From: Onthophagus taurus
Taxonomy: Eukaryota > Arthropoda > Insecta > Coleoptera > Scarabaeidae
Length of the DNA: 64,000 nucleotides
Assembly: GCF_036711975.1 (NCBI RefSeq)
Contig: NC_091976.1
Coordinates: forward strand, 33,108,001 to 33,172,000
Direction: 5' to 3'
Part shown: positions 53,571 to 64,000 of the stretch, in pieces
Position numbering within the stretch: position 1 is the first letter of the stretch
Layout: every line of letters starts with the position of its first letter
Made by a program: the position numbers and the translations under genes
The notes under the pieces: model-generated
What the model saw: the letters and a program-made list of their open reading frames with translations, nothing else
Database searches by the model: none
What the model was told of the DNA's origin: nothing

Positions 53571-56500
53571 ATGAGCGCACCACCACCACCATGCGACTGG
53601 CAGACCACCAGGCGCGAAGTGAAAGAAAGGGGTAGTTATCTTCTCGAGACGGGCGTTTGGAGCGATTGCCGCTTCATTGTTGGTACAGAGCCTAACCAGC
53701 AGGTCCTGGAGGGTCATAAATTGTTCTTGGCGATGGCCAGTCCAGTTTTTGAGGCAATGTTTTATGGGGGAATGGCCGAAAAGGATCCCATCGCGATCTT
53801 AGACGTTCAACCAGACGCTTTTAAAGCATTACTCGAATACATTTACACCGATAAGATTAATTTAACCTCGTTCGATCAAGCTTGCGAGTTATGTTATGGG
53901 GCGAAAAAATACATGTTGCCACATCTTGTCGAGGAATGTACCAAGTACTTATGGTCCGATTTGTTCCCTAAGAATGCTTGTAGAGCGTACGAGTTTGCCA
54001 AGTTGTTTGAGGAGCCCGTTTTAATGGATAAATGTTTACAGGTAAAAAATTAATTGATTAAAAACAAAGGATTTAATTAAGCATTTAGATCATCAGAAAT
54101 CAAACTCAAGAAGTGTTAAGCGAGAGTAGTTTTGACGACGCCGAGATCAGCACCATCATAACGATTTTCGAACAAGAAATTTTAAATATCACCTCCGAAT
54201 TGGACCTTTTCAACGCCCTAACAAGATATGCGGCTCGTCATAATCATAGTACAGGTGCGAAAGTACCTAGACTAGAAGGTATTGGTAATAGAAGTGTTTT
54301 AATTTTCTTCTCTTAAATAAAAGTAAAATGAGCCAAAATTTTTTGTATCATTAAATTTTTTTTATTAAAAATAAATATTAACTAATTTTTTCTTATAGGG
54401 AATTCCTCAATAGATGGAGCTGTCCCTAGATATCCGACGATCCGAGACGCTTTAGTTAAAATTCGCTTCTTAACTTTAAGCCCACAGCAATTTGCCGAAG
54501 GCCCGGCCGCCTCCAACTTATTAACCCAACAAGAAAAATTCTCCATTTTGATGAACATTTCCTCTCCAAGTACAGCTGTTCAAATGCCGGATGGATTTTC
54601 AAGCGCAGCTTCAAGAAGGCGCAGAAATAGCGGATCATCAAACAATGAAATTCTTTTTAAGGTTAATTTATACTTTTCATTTATAATCCCACATTATGGT
54701 ATACATTTTTCTTTACAATTTGTCCCAAATTATGGTATACAAAACTTTGAAAACTGTTTTATTGTATTTGTTAAATTAGTAATTTAATTGGTAACTTAAT
54801 TTAAACATACATTAATGAAAATTTTACACATTTAAACACCTGTTTTAATAGCAGTTTGGTTACACATAATAGAAGCAGGTAAACGCCCCTTTGTGGCGAA
54901 GTTTTTCTTTATTCATGAATTTTCATATTTTTCTCGAAATCTGTGTGTCTGAGAGGAAAAGTGTAAGAGAGCAATTTTGTTAAGAATACAATTTGCTACA
55001 ACTTTTGTTTGAAAAGTTTTTTTGTAGCATGCTCAGATTCAAATTTATTCAATTTTATAGTTGTTGCCTCCTGAGGCGATCATGGTTCACTTCATGCACT
55101 TTTGTCGCAAGTCGCAAAAAGAAGAAAAAAGAAAAATATAATAATACATTCTTAGAAAATAGACTTATTTTCTGGACGAAGTTTAGTTCGGTTATTAACC
55201 AACTGCTCTTCCACTTAATCCAGAATAAAGTCCCTAGATTTACAAACTACCACGGTTTGCCGCCATTTTGGCTCGAAAGTAAAGCGGGAAATTTAAAACT
55301 CTGTCGTTCTGTTGATAACATTACGCCAAAAATCCATTCCTTTTTCTCGTGGTACTCTTAAGAGTCGAAAGTTCTTACTGCTATTTTTGCAACACCAAAG
55401 GCAACAAGACAGCAATATTTTTGTAAATAAGTGGTGAGATGCGTGACAAGTTGTCAAACCGCCATTTTGGCTCGAAAACAGGCGTCATGAACCGCGGTAC
55501 TTTGTAAATATAGGGACTTTAATCCAGAATATATAGAAAATACCTAAGTTGCCTCAGTCCAAACCCGAATTATGATTGCGTTTTTCAAAAACTGTTCGCA
55601 TCATATTGTACATATTTTAAAATTAGTTTCAGTAATGGCGGACTTCCGCTTCTACCAAAAATGGATATCAACTTTGTTATTTTAATTGGAACACCATATA
55701 TATTATTGCATTTTTGGATTCTATGTGAAATTTCAATGATACTTTGTTAAGGATATCTTAGGTCTAACTGGTATCGTTTTTGAATTATACGACGATTTTC
55801 GAAAAAAATTACATTTGCAGCGTCTTATAAATTTGGTAATATTGCCGAAACTGTGAAAGCTAGAAAGATTTGGTTTTCTCATTTGGATTCACAATAAAAG
55901 AGCACACGTTTGCTAATACAAAAATTATGCATTTATATAACGCAGTTTTTAAGTAGGGATCTGTAATTTTCGAACTTTTTAACCATGGATAACTTAATTT
56001 TTTTAAATGGATCAATGTACCAGTTTTTACATCACTGGATGTAAAATTTAATTTCCTTTCAATTTTATACGGGTATCATGGTGTCTATCTTCAACGGTTT
56101 TGGAGATATTCTCGATTTTTCAGTTTGTAACGATAGATACTTATTTCGCAGCTCCAGCCACCTTCCCCTCGTATTTTACTAGGCTTGGGACTGGCAGAAG
56201 TGGTCAACAAAACACAATAAGACCACTGGAAACAAAACAAATAAAAAAACGTCAATTAACTGTCAATTTTTTGACATTTAAAGCTGTCAATGGCGTTATT
56301 TCGGCGCATTTAAGACTTTCAAAAACGCAATTTTTCTCGATTTTTTCTAATACAACCATATAATTTGATATGTTCATCGCGTAGAGACATTTATCCTCTA
56401 TTAAAATGTGCAAAAAAAAACATATGCATCCCATTTAAAATAACAATATTGGTTGCCATAGCAACGAAACAAAGAACAATGTAAACAAGCAAGTATCGCC

Positions 56501-59072
56501 AAAAAATGCGCCACAATTAATAAAGAATTTTTCATTTGAAACATTTTTCTTTAAAACTACAAACGGCGAAGTTGTTGGCTATATTCCAGACATTTGACAC
56601 ACCCTGTATATGAAACTGAAATGAAAATCAATATAAATAATAATAATAATAGTAATAAAAACAAAATAAGAAAATACGACGACATGCCAGTATAAAGCGA
56701 TGCTAACAAAGAAACATATATATATAAAAAACCAAAAATCATGATGACTCAAGCAGGAGGGAGGATTTTAACCTACTCTTGAACGAAATACAGCTCAATC
56801 CCATAAGATTCACCGGTAGATCATTGTACGTTTTGGCTATCTGGTAGGAAAAGGATTGGTGCGAGGCGCGGCGTGGTAGATAATAGAAATGACAGCTCTT
56901 CTGGATACGACGCCCACGTTAAATTTGGACCATAGACAACGCCGCAGTAATTTAATGTGCTTAGAACCAAGCTATCACCTAGCATAATTTTTTATTTAAG
57001 ACATCCCTATAGGCAAACAAGAGACGGAGGGCGCCATACCCACCTGTTAAGCACCTGGCCATGCTCCTCAAACCTCATCTGATGATCCAATATAACTCCT
57101 AAAATTTTTATATCATCAGAAACAGTAAGAGGTTCACCATCCACCACCAATTGACCAGAAATCAAAGGTTTAATTGGTCTCCTTGTGACACTACTGCAAA
57201 ACAGAACCACAGAAGACTTGGATGGATTATGCACAAGTTTATGTCAGAAAATAATGCTACATCTGAGTTAAATTTTATGCAGGCATCATCCCAATTATTT
57301 GGATTAAAATTCAGCAGAAGCTGTATGAATCTGCGACTGCTCAAGAATTTGGTTAAAATCAGATGTATAAATAGAGAAGAATAGTGGCCCCAAAATGGAC
57401 CCCTGAGGAACACCACGAGTAACAGACAGAGTGCTCGACATCTGACTATTAATCTTCACAACCTGAGACCTATCCGACAAAAACGACTTGATCAAAATTA
57501 AAGTCTGAGCTCCAAGACCAAAATAATGAAGTTTAGATGCAAGTATATTATGATTTATTGTATCAAATGATTTGGTGAAGTCCATCGATAACAAAAGTGC
57601 CTCTCTAGAAGCAAATACTTCATCAGTAAGGTTGAAACCCGAACGAAACCCAGATTGTTGATCAGGCAGTATGTTATGACTTTCGCACTGTGTTCTAAGT
57701 TGCCTTTTCAAGACTCTCTCTAAAAGTTTTGACAATGAAATTTTTCTCTTCTTTTTTATCTAATTTTTCTTTAGTTAATGCGTCAAATGCACTTTCTACA
57801 CAATCTATTAATGCATCGTTATGCATAGTTTTTAAAGATTTTGTGCTGCAAAGACTGAATAGCTTTGAATAAGCCAAGGTCTAAAACATTCAAATCAGGA
57901 CTATTCGGTATTCGGCGATGTTTTTGGTCACCATTGTTCCTTTAACCCGGTTCTTGCTGTTTCTTTTTGCAAGTTCTTTATAAACAAAAGGGCAGAGTCC
58001 TATTTTGCCGTTGAAATACTGTTTTCTGGCACTGTCATAGCGTGCTCTGGTCACTGCAGCCATAAACATAACTTTAGTGATTAACCGTTTGCTTTTACAG
58101 CGCCTTTTTGGTACTGCTTCGTACAGCGTGATGTAGTATGACCTTTTAGCTTGACCAATAACACCGCGCTTCAATTTGCTGTCGGTTTTGTGTTGTAACA
58201 AGAACTGTAAAGTTCCAGTATCTCTTTTGTACATTTTGTGACAAATAAAAATTAAAATTACATTAGGTTATATTAAATGTATAGAAACTCGTTAATTCTC
58301 CAACTGTATACCATAATTTGGTACAGAGGAAGTATTTATTAATTTAATTTTATTAATTAATTGAAATTGTAGCAAGGATATTTAATGGATACATCAAGGA
58401 CATCAATGATATCATTTCCAAATCAACCAGGGAGTTCGTCAATGTCGGGAATGAACGGAAACGGCGAGCCAATGCCTAAACAATACTGCAATCGGCAACT
58501 TTTAAGAATCACTGAGTGCATGAATACGAGCGTTTTAGATTGCGCCGTTACGTTTACTTGTGATAAAAATATTTGTGTGCATGGAATTCAAGTACCATCT
58601 CAAATTTTGGTCGACGTTGAAGATCGACAACAACAGTCGATAAGTAATAGTACATATTCCGAGTTGTTGTATGCTCATTTATTGGATGCGGATGGAAGTC
58701 GCTTAACTTACACTCATTTTACAAGCCGAGTTAAATACCGATCGTTAATTGATATATCGTTTAATAGACCCTTTTATATACAAAAAGCTAAGGTGAGTTT
58801 AAATTTAATTAATAAATATATAATTAAAGTTTGTTTTATTTCATTTTTAGGTATATAAAGTTGGTGTTGTTTTAAATAAAATTGGTTGGTATCCAATTGG
58901 TACCTACACAGAAATGTCATCATCGAATGGGATGATTTTTACATTCGGAAATGGGCAGTTGGGGGATTCTGTGAGGGATGGATTGATTCGGTCGATTATT
59001 TACTCCATTCCACCAGCGAATCAGAGCACTACAACAAGCTCTGTGCCTGGTAATCGAGATGGAAGCCTTTAA
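53571..59072 (+). CDS. BTB-BACK-PHR-like domain protein (BTBD1/2/3/6-like)
   Basis: Coding exons: 53571-54041, 54089-54278, 54399-54661, 58373-58792, 58851-59072, in phase, for about 521 residues. The BTB domain covers residues about 20-130 (LETGVWSDCRFIVG, EGHKLFLAMASPVFEAMFYG, LLEYIYTDKINL). BACK follows at about 135-280, with the AYEFAKLFEEP segment and LSPQQFAEGPAASNLLTQQE. The C-terminal half (about 320-500) looks like a divergent PHR beta-sandwich, with NKIGWYPIGTYTEM and IFTFGNGQLGDSVRDG. BTBD1/2/3/6 proteins have this order and serve as Cullin-3 substrate adaptors, so that role is inferred. The third coding intron is 3.7 kb and filled by mobile elements. The protein is intact. Which paralogue it is cannot be decided by eye. 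Confidence 0.8.
54740..56980. other. Unassigned repeat-rich interior of the BTB intron element
   Basis: The word gccattttggctcgaaa occurs near 55,260 and 55,463, so a short segment is duplicated. Near 56,590 acaccctgtatatg resembles the end motif of several insect DNA elements. No protein similarity is recognised; the open frames are short and AT-driven. Confidence 0.4.
56980..57745 (-). pseudogene. Non-LTR retrotransposon reverse transcriptase fragment (Jockey/CR1-like)
   Basis: The minus strand reads ISKLLERVLKRQL-type sequence, then NILPDQQSGFRSGFNLTDE, LLLSMDFTKSFDTINHNILA and SVTRGVPQGSILGPLFFSIY. These are classical reverse transcriptase blocks, including the first catalytic Asp in the DFTKSFD block. 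The catalytic YADD block is lost in a frame change. Downstream text VDGEPLTVSDDIKILGVILD belongs to the same element. It is truncated at its 5' side, where it joins the mariner transposase sequence. Confidence 0.75.
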
Positions 59073-61395
59073 TGATCTAATTTTTTTATTTTCTTCTTCT
59101 ATGGTGAGATGACAACTTAAATGATTACATAATCAAGAGAACTTTTTTAAATATGTTTTTTTTTCTTTATAATTAAAGGTAATTTATGTTTATTTTAGAT
59201 TTAAAAAAGAATAGAAATAATTTTTTGAAAATATCTTAATATTTTCTCGTTATTTCGTCTCAACATATATTTTTTTTTAATGTGTGTATAGAAATTCGTT
59301 TATAATAAAAACATATTCAATCTTTAACTTATTTTTTTTAATTTTTATGTTATGAATATTATGGTTTTATTCAATTGACGTATAATTACAGATTTCTTTT
59401 TTTAAATCAACTTATAATTGTTGATGAAATCACAAAAATTAAAATGAAATGGAACATAAAAACGGGAATGTGGACAAATATACGAATAACGATACATTTT
59501 CCGTATTATTCGTTATAAACAGAAACAAATAAAATTTCTATGAATCAAAGCACTATAATCGAGTTAGATTCTCATTATTTCGCCTCAACACATTTTTTTA
59601 ATGTGTGTGTAAAAATTCGTTTATAATAAAAACGTATTTAATCTTTGACTTAATTTTTAAATTATATAAATAATTAAAAATTAATAATAATTAGACCTGC
59701 TATGTAGTGGCATTGTCTTTAAATATTAATACTATTTAAAGACAATGGTAGTGGTTTTATTGAATTGACATATAATTACAGATTTCTTTTTTTAAATCAA
59801 CCTACTTGTTGGTGAAATCACAAAAATTAAAATGAAATGGAACATAAAAACGGTAATGTGGACAAAAATGCGAATAACGATACATTTTCTTTATAATTCG
59901 TTATAATCAGAAATCAATAAAATTTCTATGAATCAAAGCACTATAATCGAGTTGAATTCTCATTATTTCGCCTCATCACATATTTTTGTAATGTATGTAT
60001 AAACATTCGTTTATAATAAAAACGTATTCAATCTATAACTTATTCTTTTAAATTTTTAAATTATAAATAAATAATTAGAATTTAATAATAATTAGCCCTG
60101 CTATTTAGTGGTTTTATTGAATTGACATATAATTACAGATTTCTTTTTTTAAATCAACCTAATTGTTGATGAAATCACAAAAATTAAAATGAAATGGAAC
60201 ATAAAAACGGTAATGTGGACAAAAATACGAATAACGACACATTTTCCTTATAATTCGTTATAATCAGAAATCAATAAAATTTCTATGAATCAAAGCACTA
60301 TAATCGAGTTGAATTCTCATTATTTCGCCTCATCACATATTTTTTTAATGCGTGTATAACTATTCGTTTATAATAAAAACGTCTTCAATCTTTAACTTAT
60401 TCTGTTAAATTTTTAAATTATAAATAAATAATTAGAATTTAATAATAATTAGCCCTGCTATCTAGTGGTTTTATTGAATTGACGTATAGTTACAGATTTC
60501 TTTTTTTAAATCAACCTATAATTAATTGTTGACGAAATCACAAAAATTAAAATGAAATGGAACATAGAAACGGTAATGTGGACAAATATACGAATAACGA
60601 TACATTTTCCTTATAGTTCGTTATAAACAGAAATAAATAAAATTTGTATGAATCAAAGCACTATAATCGAGTTGAATTCTCATTATTTTGCCTCAACACA
60701 TATTTTTTTAATGTGTGTGTAAGAATTTGTTTATAATAAAAACGTATTCAATTTTTTACTTAATTTTTTTAAATAATAAATAAATAATTAAAATTTAATA
60801 ATAATTAGCCCTGCTATCTAGTGGTTTTATTGAATTAAGGTATAGTTACAGATTTCTTTTTTTAAATCAACCTATAATTGTTGTTGACGAAATCACAAAA
60901 ATTAAAATGAAATGGAACATAAAAACGGTAATGTGGACAAATATACGAATAACGATACATTTTCCTTATAGTTCGTTATAAACAGAAATAAATAAAATTT
61001 ATATGACTCAAAGCACTATAATCGAGTTGAATTCTCATTATTTTGCCTCATCACATTTTTTTTAATGTGTGTGTAAGAATTTGTTTATAATAAAAACGTA
61101 TTCAATTTTTTACTTAAATTTTTTAAATAATAAATAATTAAAATTTAATAATAATTAGCCCTGCTATCTAGTGGTTTTATTGAATTGACGTATAATTACA
61201 GATTCCTTTTTTTAAGTCAATCCAAAATAATTTGTGTCGATGAAATCACAATAAAAATGAAACTGAACATAAAAACGGTGATGTGGACAATAATACGAAT
61301 AACAATACATTTTCCATAAAATTAATTGGTTATAAACATATAAATTTCTATGATTACGATAAAATCAATTCTTCGTCAAAGTTTGGTGAATTCAA
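59073..61395. repeat. Tandem array, about 360-bp unit, nearly six copies, between the BTB gene and TMEM87
   Basis: The word aatcaaagcactataatcgag recurs at about 59,543, 59,931, 60,288, 60,651 and 61,006 (one change), at spacings of 355-388 bp. Each unit also has acagatttctttttttaaatc, aaaatgaaatggaacat and a gccctgctatctagtgg junction. Partial units begin near 59,240 and end near 61,350. The array starts within the expected 3' UTR of the BTB gene and ends about 80 bp before the TMEM87 start. Outside it I see no gene. Confidence 0.9.
59704..59754. repeat. Hairpin insertion with a 7-bp direct flank in one satellite copy
   Basis: A perfect 15-bp inverted pair (59711-59725 and 59733-59747, arm cattgtctttaaata) with a 7-nt loop is flanked on both sides by gtagtgg. 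The other copies of the satellite have a single tagtgg at this place and no hairpin. Confidence 0.85.
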
Positions 61396-61431
61396 GTGAC
61401 GTTCATTTTAGTGGGGTGGATTTATGTTGAA

Positions 61432-63187
61432 ATGATAAAAATGCCCCGTAATAACATCGAAAAATGCACACTTTTTATGATAATAGCATTAAATTTAATT
61501 GGGTTAAACGATTGTTTACCAGATGAGGGAAAATGGGATTGTAACCTAACAAAAGATCACACCGATTTACTAATCTCCAAAAGCTTATTTAATGGGACAC
61601 AAATATTCATAAAACGTAATTAAAATTTACAACAAACACCTCTTTGTTTACTTTTTTTAATACAAATTAATTTTAGTAAATTGTGAGACGACAACGCAAC
61701 ATCCCACCAACATATCGATCAGTTGGGTTGTTATTCAATCACAATGTTGGGATTTTAATGATTATTTTACGAAGGATTTTGGGGAGGTAATTATTACTCA
61801 ACTGGAAATAAATCCTTTTAATTTTTACCATTTTCATTAGTTTCTCAACACAAAGATCCCATTTAATGTATCCGGAGCTCAACGTTCCTTAGAAAACATC
61901 TACAAATGTGACGATCACATCTTATTAAAAGAAGAAATTTTAGAAAAAGATGAAAAATCGCTTTTTTCAAAATCCCACCCGTTTTATAAAACGCGAAAAG
62001 ATGGTCTTTACGTGTTGGGATTTCGGGTTAATTCTGTTATTCAGAATAATCCTTCGGATGACTCCAATGAAAATGATTTCACACTTGGAGTTCACATCGA
62101 AATGCTTTCACCGCACGGATTTTTATCAGCAGTTGATTACCCTTTATTACCATTTTATGCGATAATGTGTGGAACTTACTTTGTGTTTGGTACAATTTGG
62201 TTATTTTGGTCTTTTACACAATGGAAGGATTTGCTTCGAGTCCAATTTTGGATTGGAGGTGTAATTTTTCTCGGAATGTTAGAAAAGGCTACTTTTTACG
62301 CTGAATATCACAGCGTGAACGCTACCGGCGTTCGAGTTCAAGGAGCGGTTTTATTCGCCGAATGGATTTCTTGCGCAAAAAGAACCTTAGCTCGTATGCT
62401 GGTTATTGTAGTCAGTTTAGGTTTTGGAATCGTTAAACCACGTTTAGGTTCAACTTTGCATAGAGTGGTGGGAGTTGGTGGATTATATTTTATTTTAGCC
62501 GCTTATGAATCGTATTTAAGAGTAATTGGTCCCAAAAACGAGCTTCGTCGAGATTTACTCGTCGCTTCGGTTCCTTTAGCCGTTTTAGATTCCGCAATTT
62601 GTTGGTGGATTTTTAGCGCTTTAGTTGCAACGACTCGAACACTACGATTACGACGCAACCAAGTTAAATTAACACTTTACCGCCACTTTACCAACACCTT
62701 AATCTTCGCGGTACTTGCGTCGGTCGTTTTTATGATGTATTCGATAAAAGCGCATCATATGGTGGGGTGTTTAAGATCTTGGAAGGATTTGTGGATCGAC
62801 GAGGCTTATTGGCACGTTTTATTCAGCGCTTTATTGTTGGTTATTATGTTTTTATGGCGCCCGACGAGGAATAATCAACGTTACGCTTTCGTTCCGATTT
62901 TCGAATCGGGCCGAAACGGGGATGAGGAAGACGACGAGGAGGTTGAACAATTGGTAAACGACGCGTACGGTGTTAAAATCCGCGCGCAACACCACCACGG
63001 CGATAACAACTTAATGAAACAAGCTAAGAATGGAACGACGCAAAAATCGGGGGTTGAAGATAGTGTTGAAGACGAATTAAAGTGGCTCGAAGGCAATGTT
63101 CCCGCTACGGCGATCACTGCGCTTCCCATTTTAGATTCGGATGAAGAATTAGTTAACACTAGATTTGAAGTATCTAAAATGCAATGA
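61432..63187 (+). CDS. Tmem87: TMEM87 family seven-transmembrane protein (GOLD-domain, Golgi)
   Basis: Coding exons: 61432-61615, 61677-61786, 61841-63187, in phase, for about 546 residues (human TMEM87A about 555). The first ATG gives MIKMPRNNIEKCTLFMII, followed by a hydrophobic stretch and DC, a plausible signal peptide; an ATG at 61441 is also possible. A lumenal GOLD-type domain with cysteines (NCETTTQ, VIQSQCWDF, IYKCDDHI) covers residues about 30-200. Seven membrane segments follow from DYPLLPFYAIMCGTYFVFG to AYWHVLFSALLLVIMF. The cytoplasmic tail is acidic and ends FEVSKMQ, as in TMEM87A (TKFEMSKMQ). Family members act in the Golgi and in endosome-to-Golgi traffic; a channel role has been debated. 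The assignment to this family is firm; A or B is not distinguishable. Confidence 0.9.
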
Positions 63188-63542
63188 GATTAAAAAAAAA
63201 ATGCTTTGTATATAAAGAGGTTAAGTATATGTGTGTTGGATGTCTATTTATGATTTTTTTAGCGTTATTTGTCTCGTTATTATCAAAGAAAAATAATAAA
63301 TAAGGTTAAAATTAATAAGAATTTTTATTTATTATAAAACGTCAAATTGACAGTTGATTTGACAGTTGTCAAATTTGATGAAATTAGGTTAGAAATAAGA
63401 AACATGTTGATTTAATCTTTTTAATTATTATATTATACAGCCCTTTACATATTATCTTAAAGTGTTAATCTTAAAATATCTCTTTAAAAAATAGAAATCG
63501 TAATAAAACTAAAACTTAACTTAATTACTTTTTGTTTGAATT
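63188..63542. other. Convergent 3' flanks of TMEM87 and the next gene
   Basis: AT-rich 3' sequence. AATAAA words lie near 63,296 on plus. A stretch near 63,339-63,380 repeats the words gtcaaat and tgacagtt in both orientations (caaattgacagttg, atttgacagttgtcaaat), probably a local imperfect palindrome. No gene is seen. Confidence 0.5.
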
Positions 63543-63703
63543 TTATAACGAACTACTAGAATCACCAGGAAAATGTAATAGGTTATCTCCGTTGTAAGAA
63601 GGTGTGGGCGAAGCCCTACTAGCTGAACTGATGCTACTTCCCGAACTTATATCTTCAGCATCACGGTAAGCAGAGTCCGTTACTGATTGCTCACCACCTG
63701 TAA
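63543..63703 (-). CDS. Terminal coding exon of an unrecognised gene
   Basis: On the minus strand an acceptor TTGTCTTAG precedes a frame reading VTGGEQSVTDSAYRDAEDI, then a Ser/Ala-rich stretch and YNGDNLLHFPGDSSSSL, then a stop ending at 63543. A second possible acceptor (TTACAG) lies 5 bp further in and would change the phase. The tail is hydrophilic and probably disordered. The rest of the gene is to the right of the window. The family is not recognised. Confidence 0.55.
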
Positions 63704-63754
63704 CTAAGACAAAAATACAAAGAAAACATTCAAAAACAGAAAGCAAATGGGATA

Positions 63755-64000
63755 TGTTGATGATCCAACTAATGCAGAAAGCCCTACTACTTACTAGCAC
63801 TTGGTGCAGCGGTAATAGGCTCAGCATTAATCCAAACAAAATCGGCTCCAAAGGTTAGCTAGTCCGACGGTTGCTCTTGAAGCCCTACTTGCTGTGACAC
63901 TACTTCATTTATACATACAAAAGGAGACTATATCACCGAAAACATGCTCTTCACTCAAGTTGATGCAGGGTATCCTCAAAGTCCGCAAGGATGCATGTCT
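63755..64000 (+). pseudogene. Non-LTR retrotransposon fragment, second copy
   Basis: The sequence atgcagaaagccctactact, then agcacttggtgcag and ttcatttatacatacaaaa, closely follows the plus-strand LINE remnant at about 39,895-40,120. It encodes the same LASTWC-like region after the reverse transcriptase catalytic block, and is broken. It lies in the intron of the minus-strand gene ending at 63543 and runs off the window. Confidence 0.65.

Larger units (their letters stand above)
54716..58332 (-). mobile_element. Mariner-like element (plant-type relatives) filling the BTB intron, with insertions
   Basis: The left end has tgtcccaaattatggtat at 54721, and the right end has the inverse, ataccataatttggtaca near 58,309. 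Both ends lie next to TA, the mariner target. Read inward, the right end is cttcctctgtaccaaat, reminiscent of plant mariner/Stowaway ends. The minus strand carries transposase pieces at 58,150-57,750: SKRLITKVMFMAAVTRARYD, FNGKIGLCPFV, SKNRVKGTMV and PNSPDLNVLDLG, like DD39D-type mariner transposases. The N-terminal part including the first catalytic Asp was not found, so it is inactive. A second copy of the terminal word lies 35 bp outside the left end (54,688). The element contains a LINE insert at about 56.98-57.74 kb and other repeats. Confidence 0.65.

Noticed and set aside
53571-59072. Reading the BTB protein as a transposon-derived BTB gene
   Set aside because: It has intact BTB, BACK and PHR-like regions over five in-phase exons. 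The mobile DNA is confined to one intron.

Overview
The window is animal nuclear DNA, most likely from an insect and plausibly a beetle. It is AT-rich, with spliced genes whose introns are mostly under 100 bp. Several genes belong to insect or arthropod families: myofilin, a TBP-related factor of the insect Trf type, SAYP/e(y)3 and a Piwi-clade Argonaute. No bacterial, plasmid or phage organisation is visible. The species call is inference; no name can be read from the sequence.

Layout from left to right. 1-70: last coding exon of an unrecognised plus-strand gene. About 2.98-5.36 kb: a decayed hAT-like transposase holding a 361-bp satellite array. 6.5-11.5 kb: myofilin (Mf), plus strand. 12-15.7 kb: repeats, including two copies of one terminal-inverted-repeat element, one with a second element nested inside it. 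16.5-25.1 kb: e(y)3/SAYP (PHF10 family), minus strand, with a 4.9-kb first coding exon. 25.5-30.85 kb: Vps39/Vam6, plus strand. 31.6-32.2 kb: unrecognised 188-residue protein. 32.9-38.6 kb: sarcosine dehydrogenase. 40.4-47.0 kb: Piwi/Aubergine-type Argonaute, minus strand. 47.7-48.0 kb: Vma21, minus. 48.2-48.9 kb: CHMP2A/Vps2, plus. 49.6-51.2 kb: Tdrd3, plus. 52.1-53.0 kb: Trf, minus. 53.6-59.1 kb: BTB-BACK-PHR-like protein, plus. 59.2-61.35 kb: satellite array. 61.4-63.2 kb: TMEM87, plus. 63.5-63.7 kb: last exon of an unrecognised minus-strand gene, followed by a LINE fragment at the window edge.

The genes are mostly unrelated housekeeping functions: endolysosomal traffic (Vps39, CHMP2A, Vma21, TMEM87), mitochondrial one-carbon metabolism (SARDH), chromatin and transcription (e(y)3, Trf, Tdrd3), transposon silencing (Piwi) and muscle (Mf). 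Three gene pairs start head to head with short spacers and probably share promoter regions: e(y)3/Vps39, Vma21/CHMP2A and Trf/BTB.

The strongest structural pattern is that the long introns are filled with mobile or satellite DNA. In Vps39 and the BTB gene a single bounded element occupies nearly the whole intron, and removing it leaves an ordinary intron of about 50-60 bp. The most unusual local event is a tandem triplication of the convergent Tdrd3/Trf gene-tail junction, which leaves copies of both genes' final codons between them. I found no clearly new multi-gene system.
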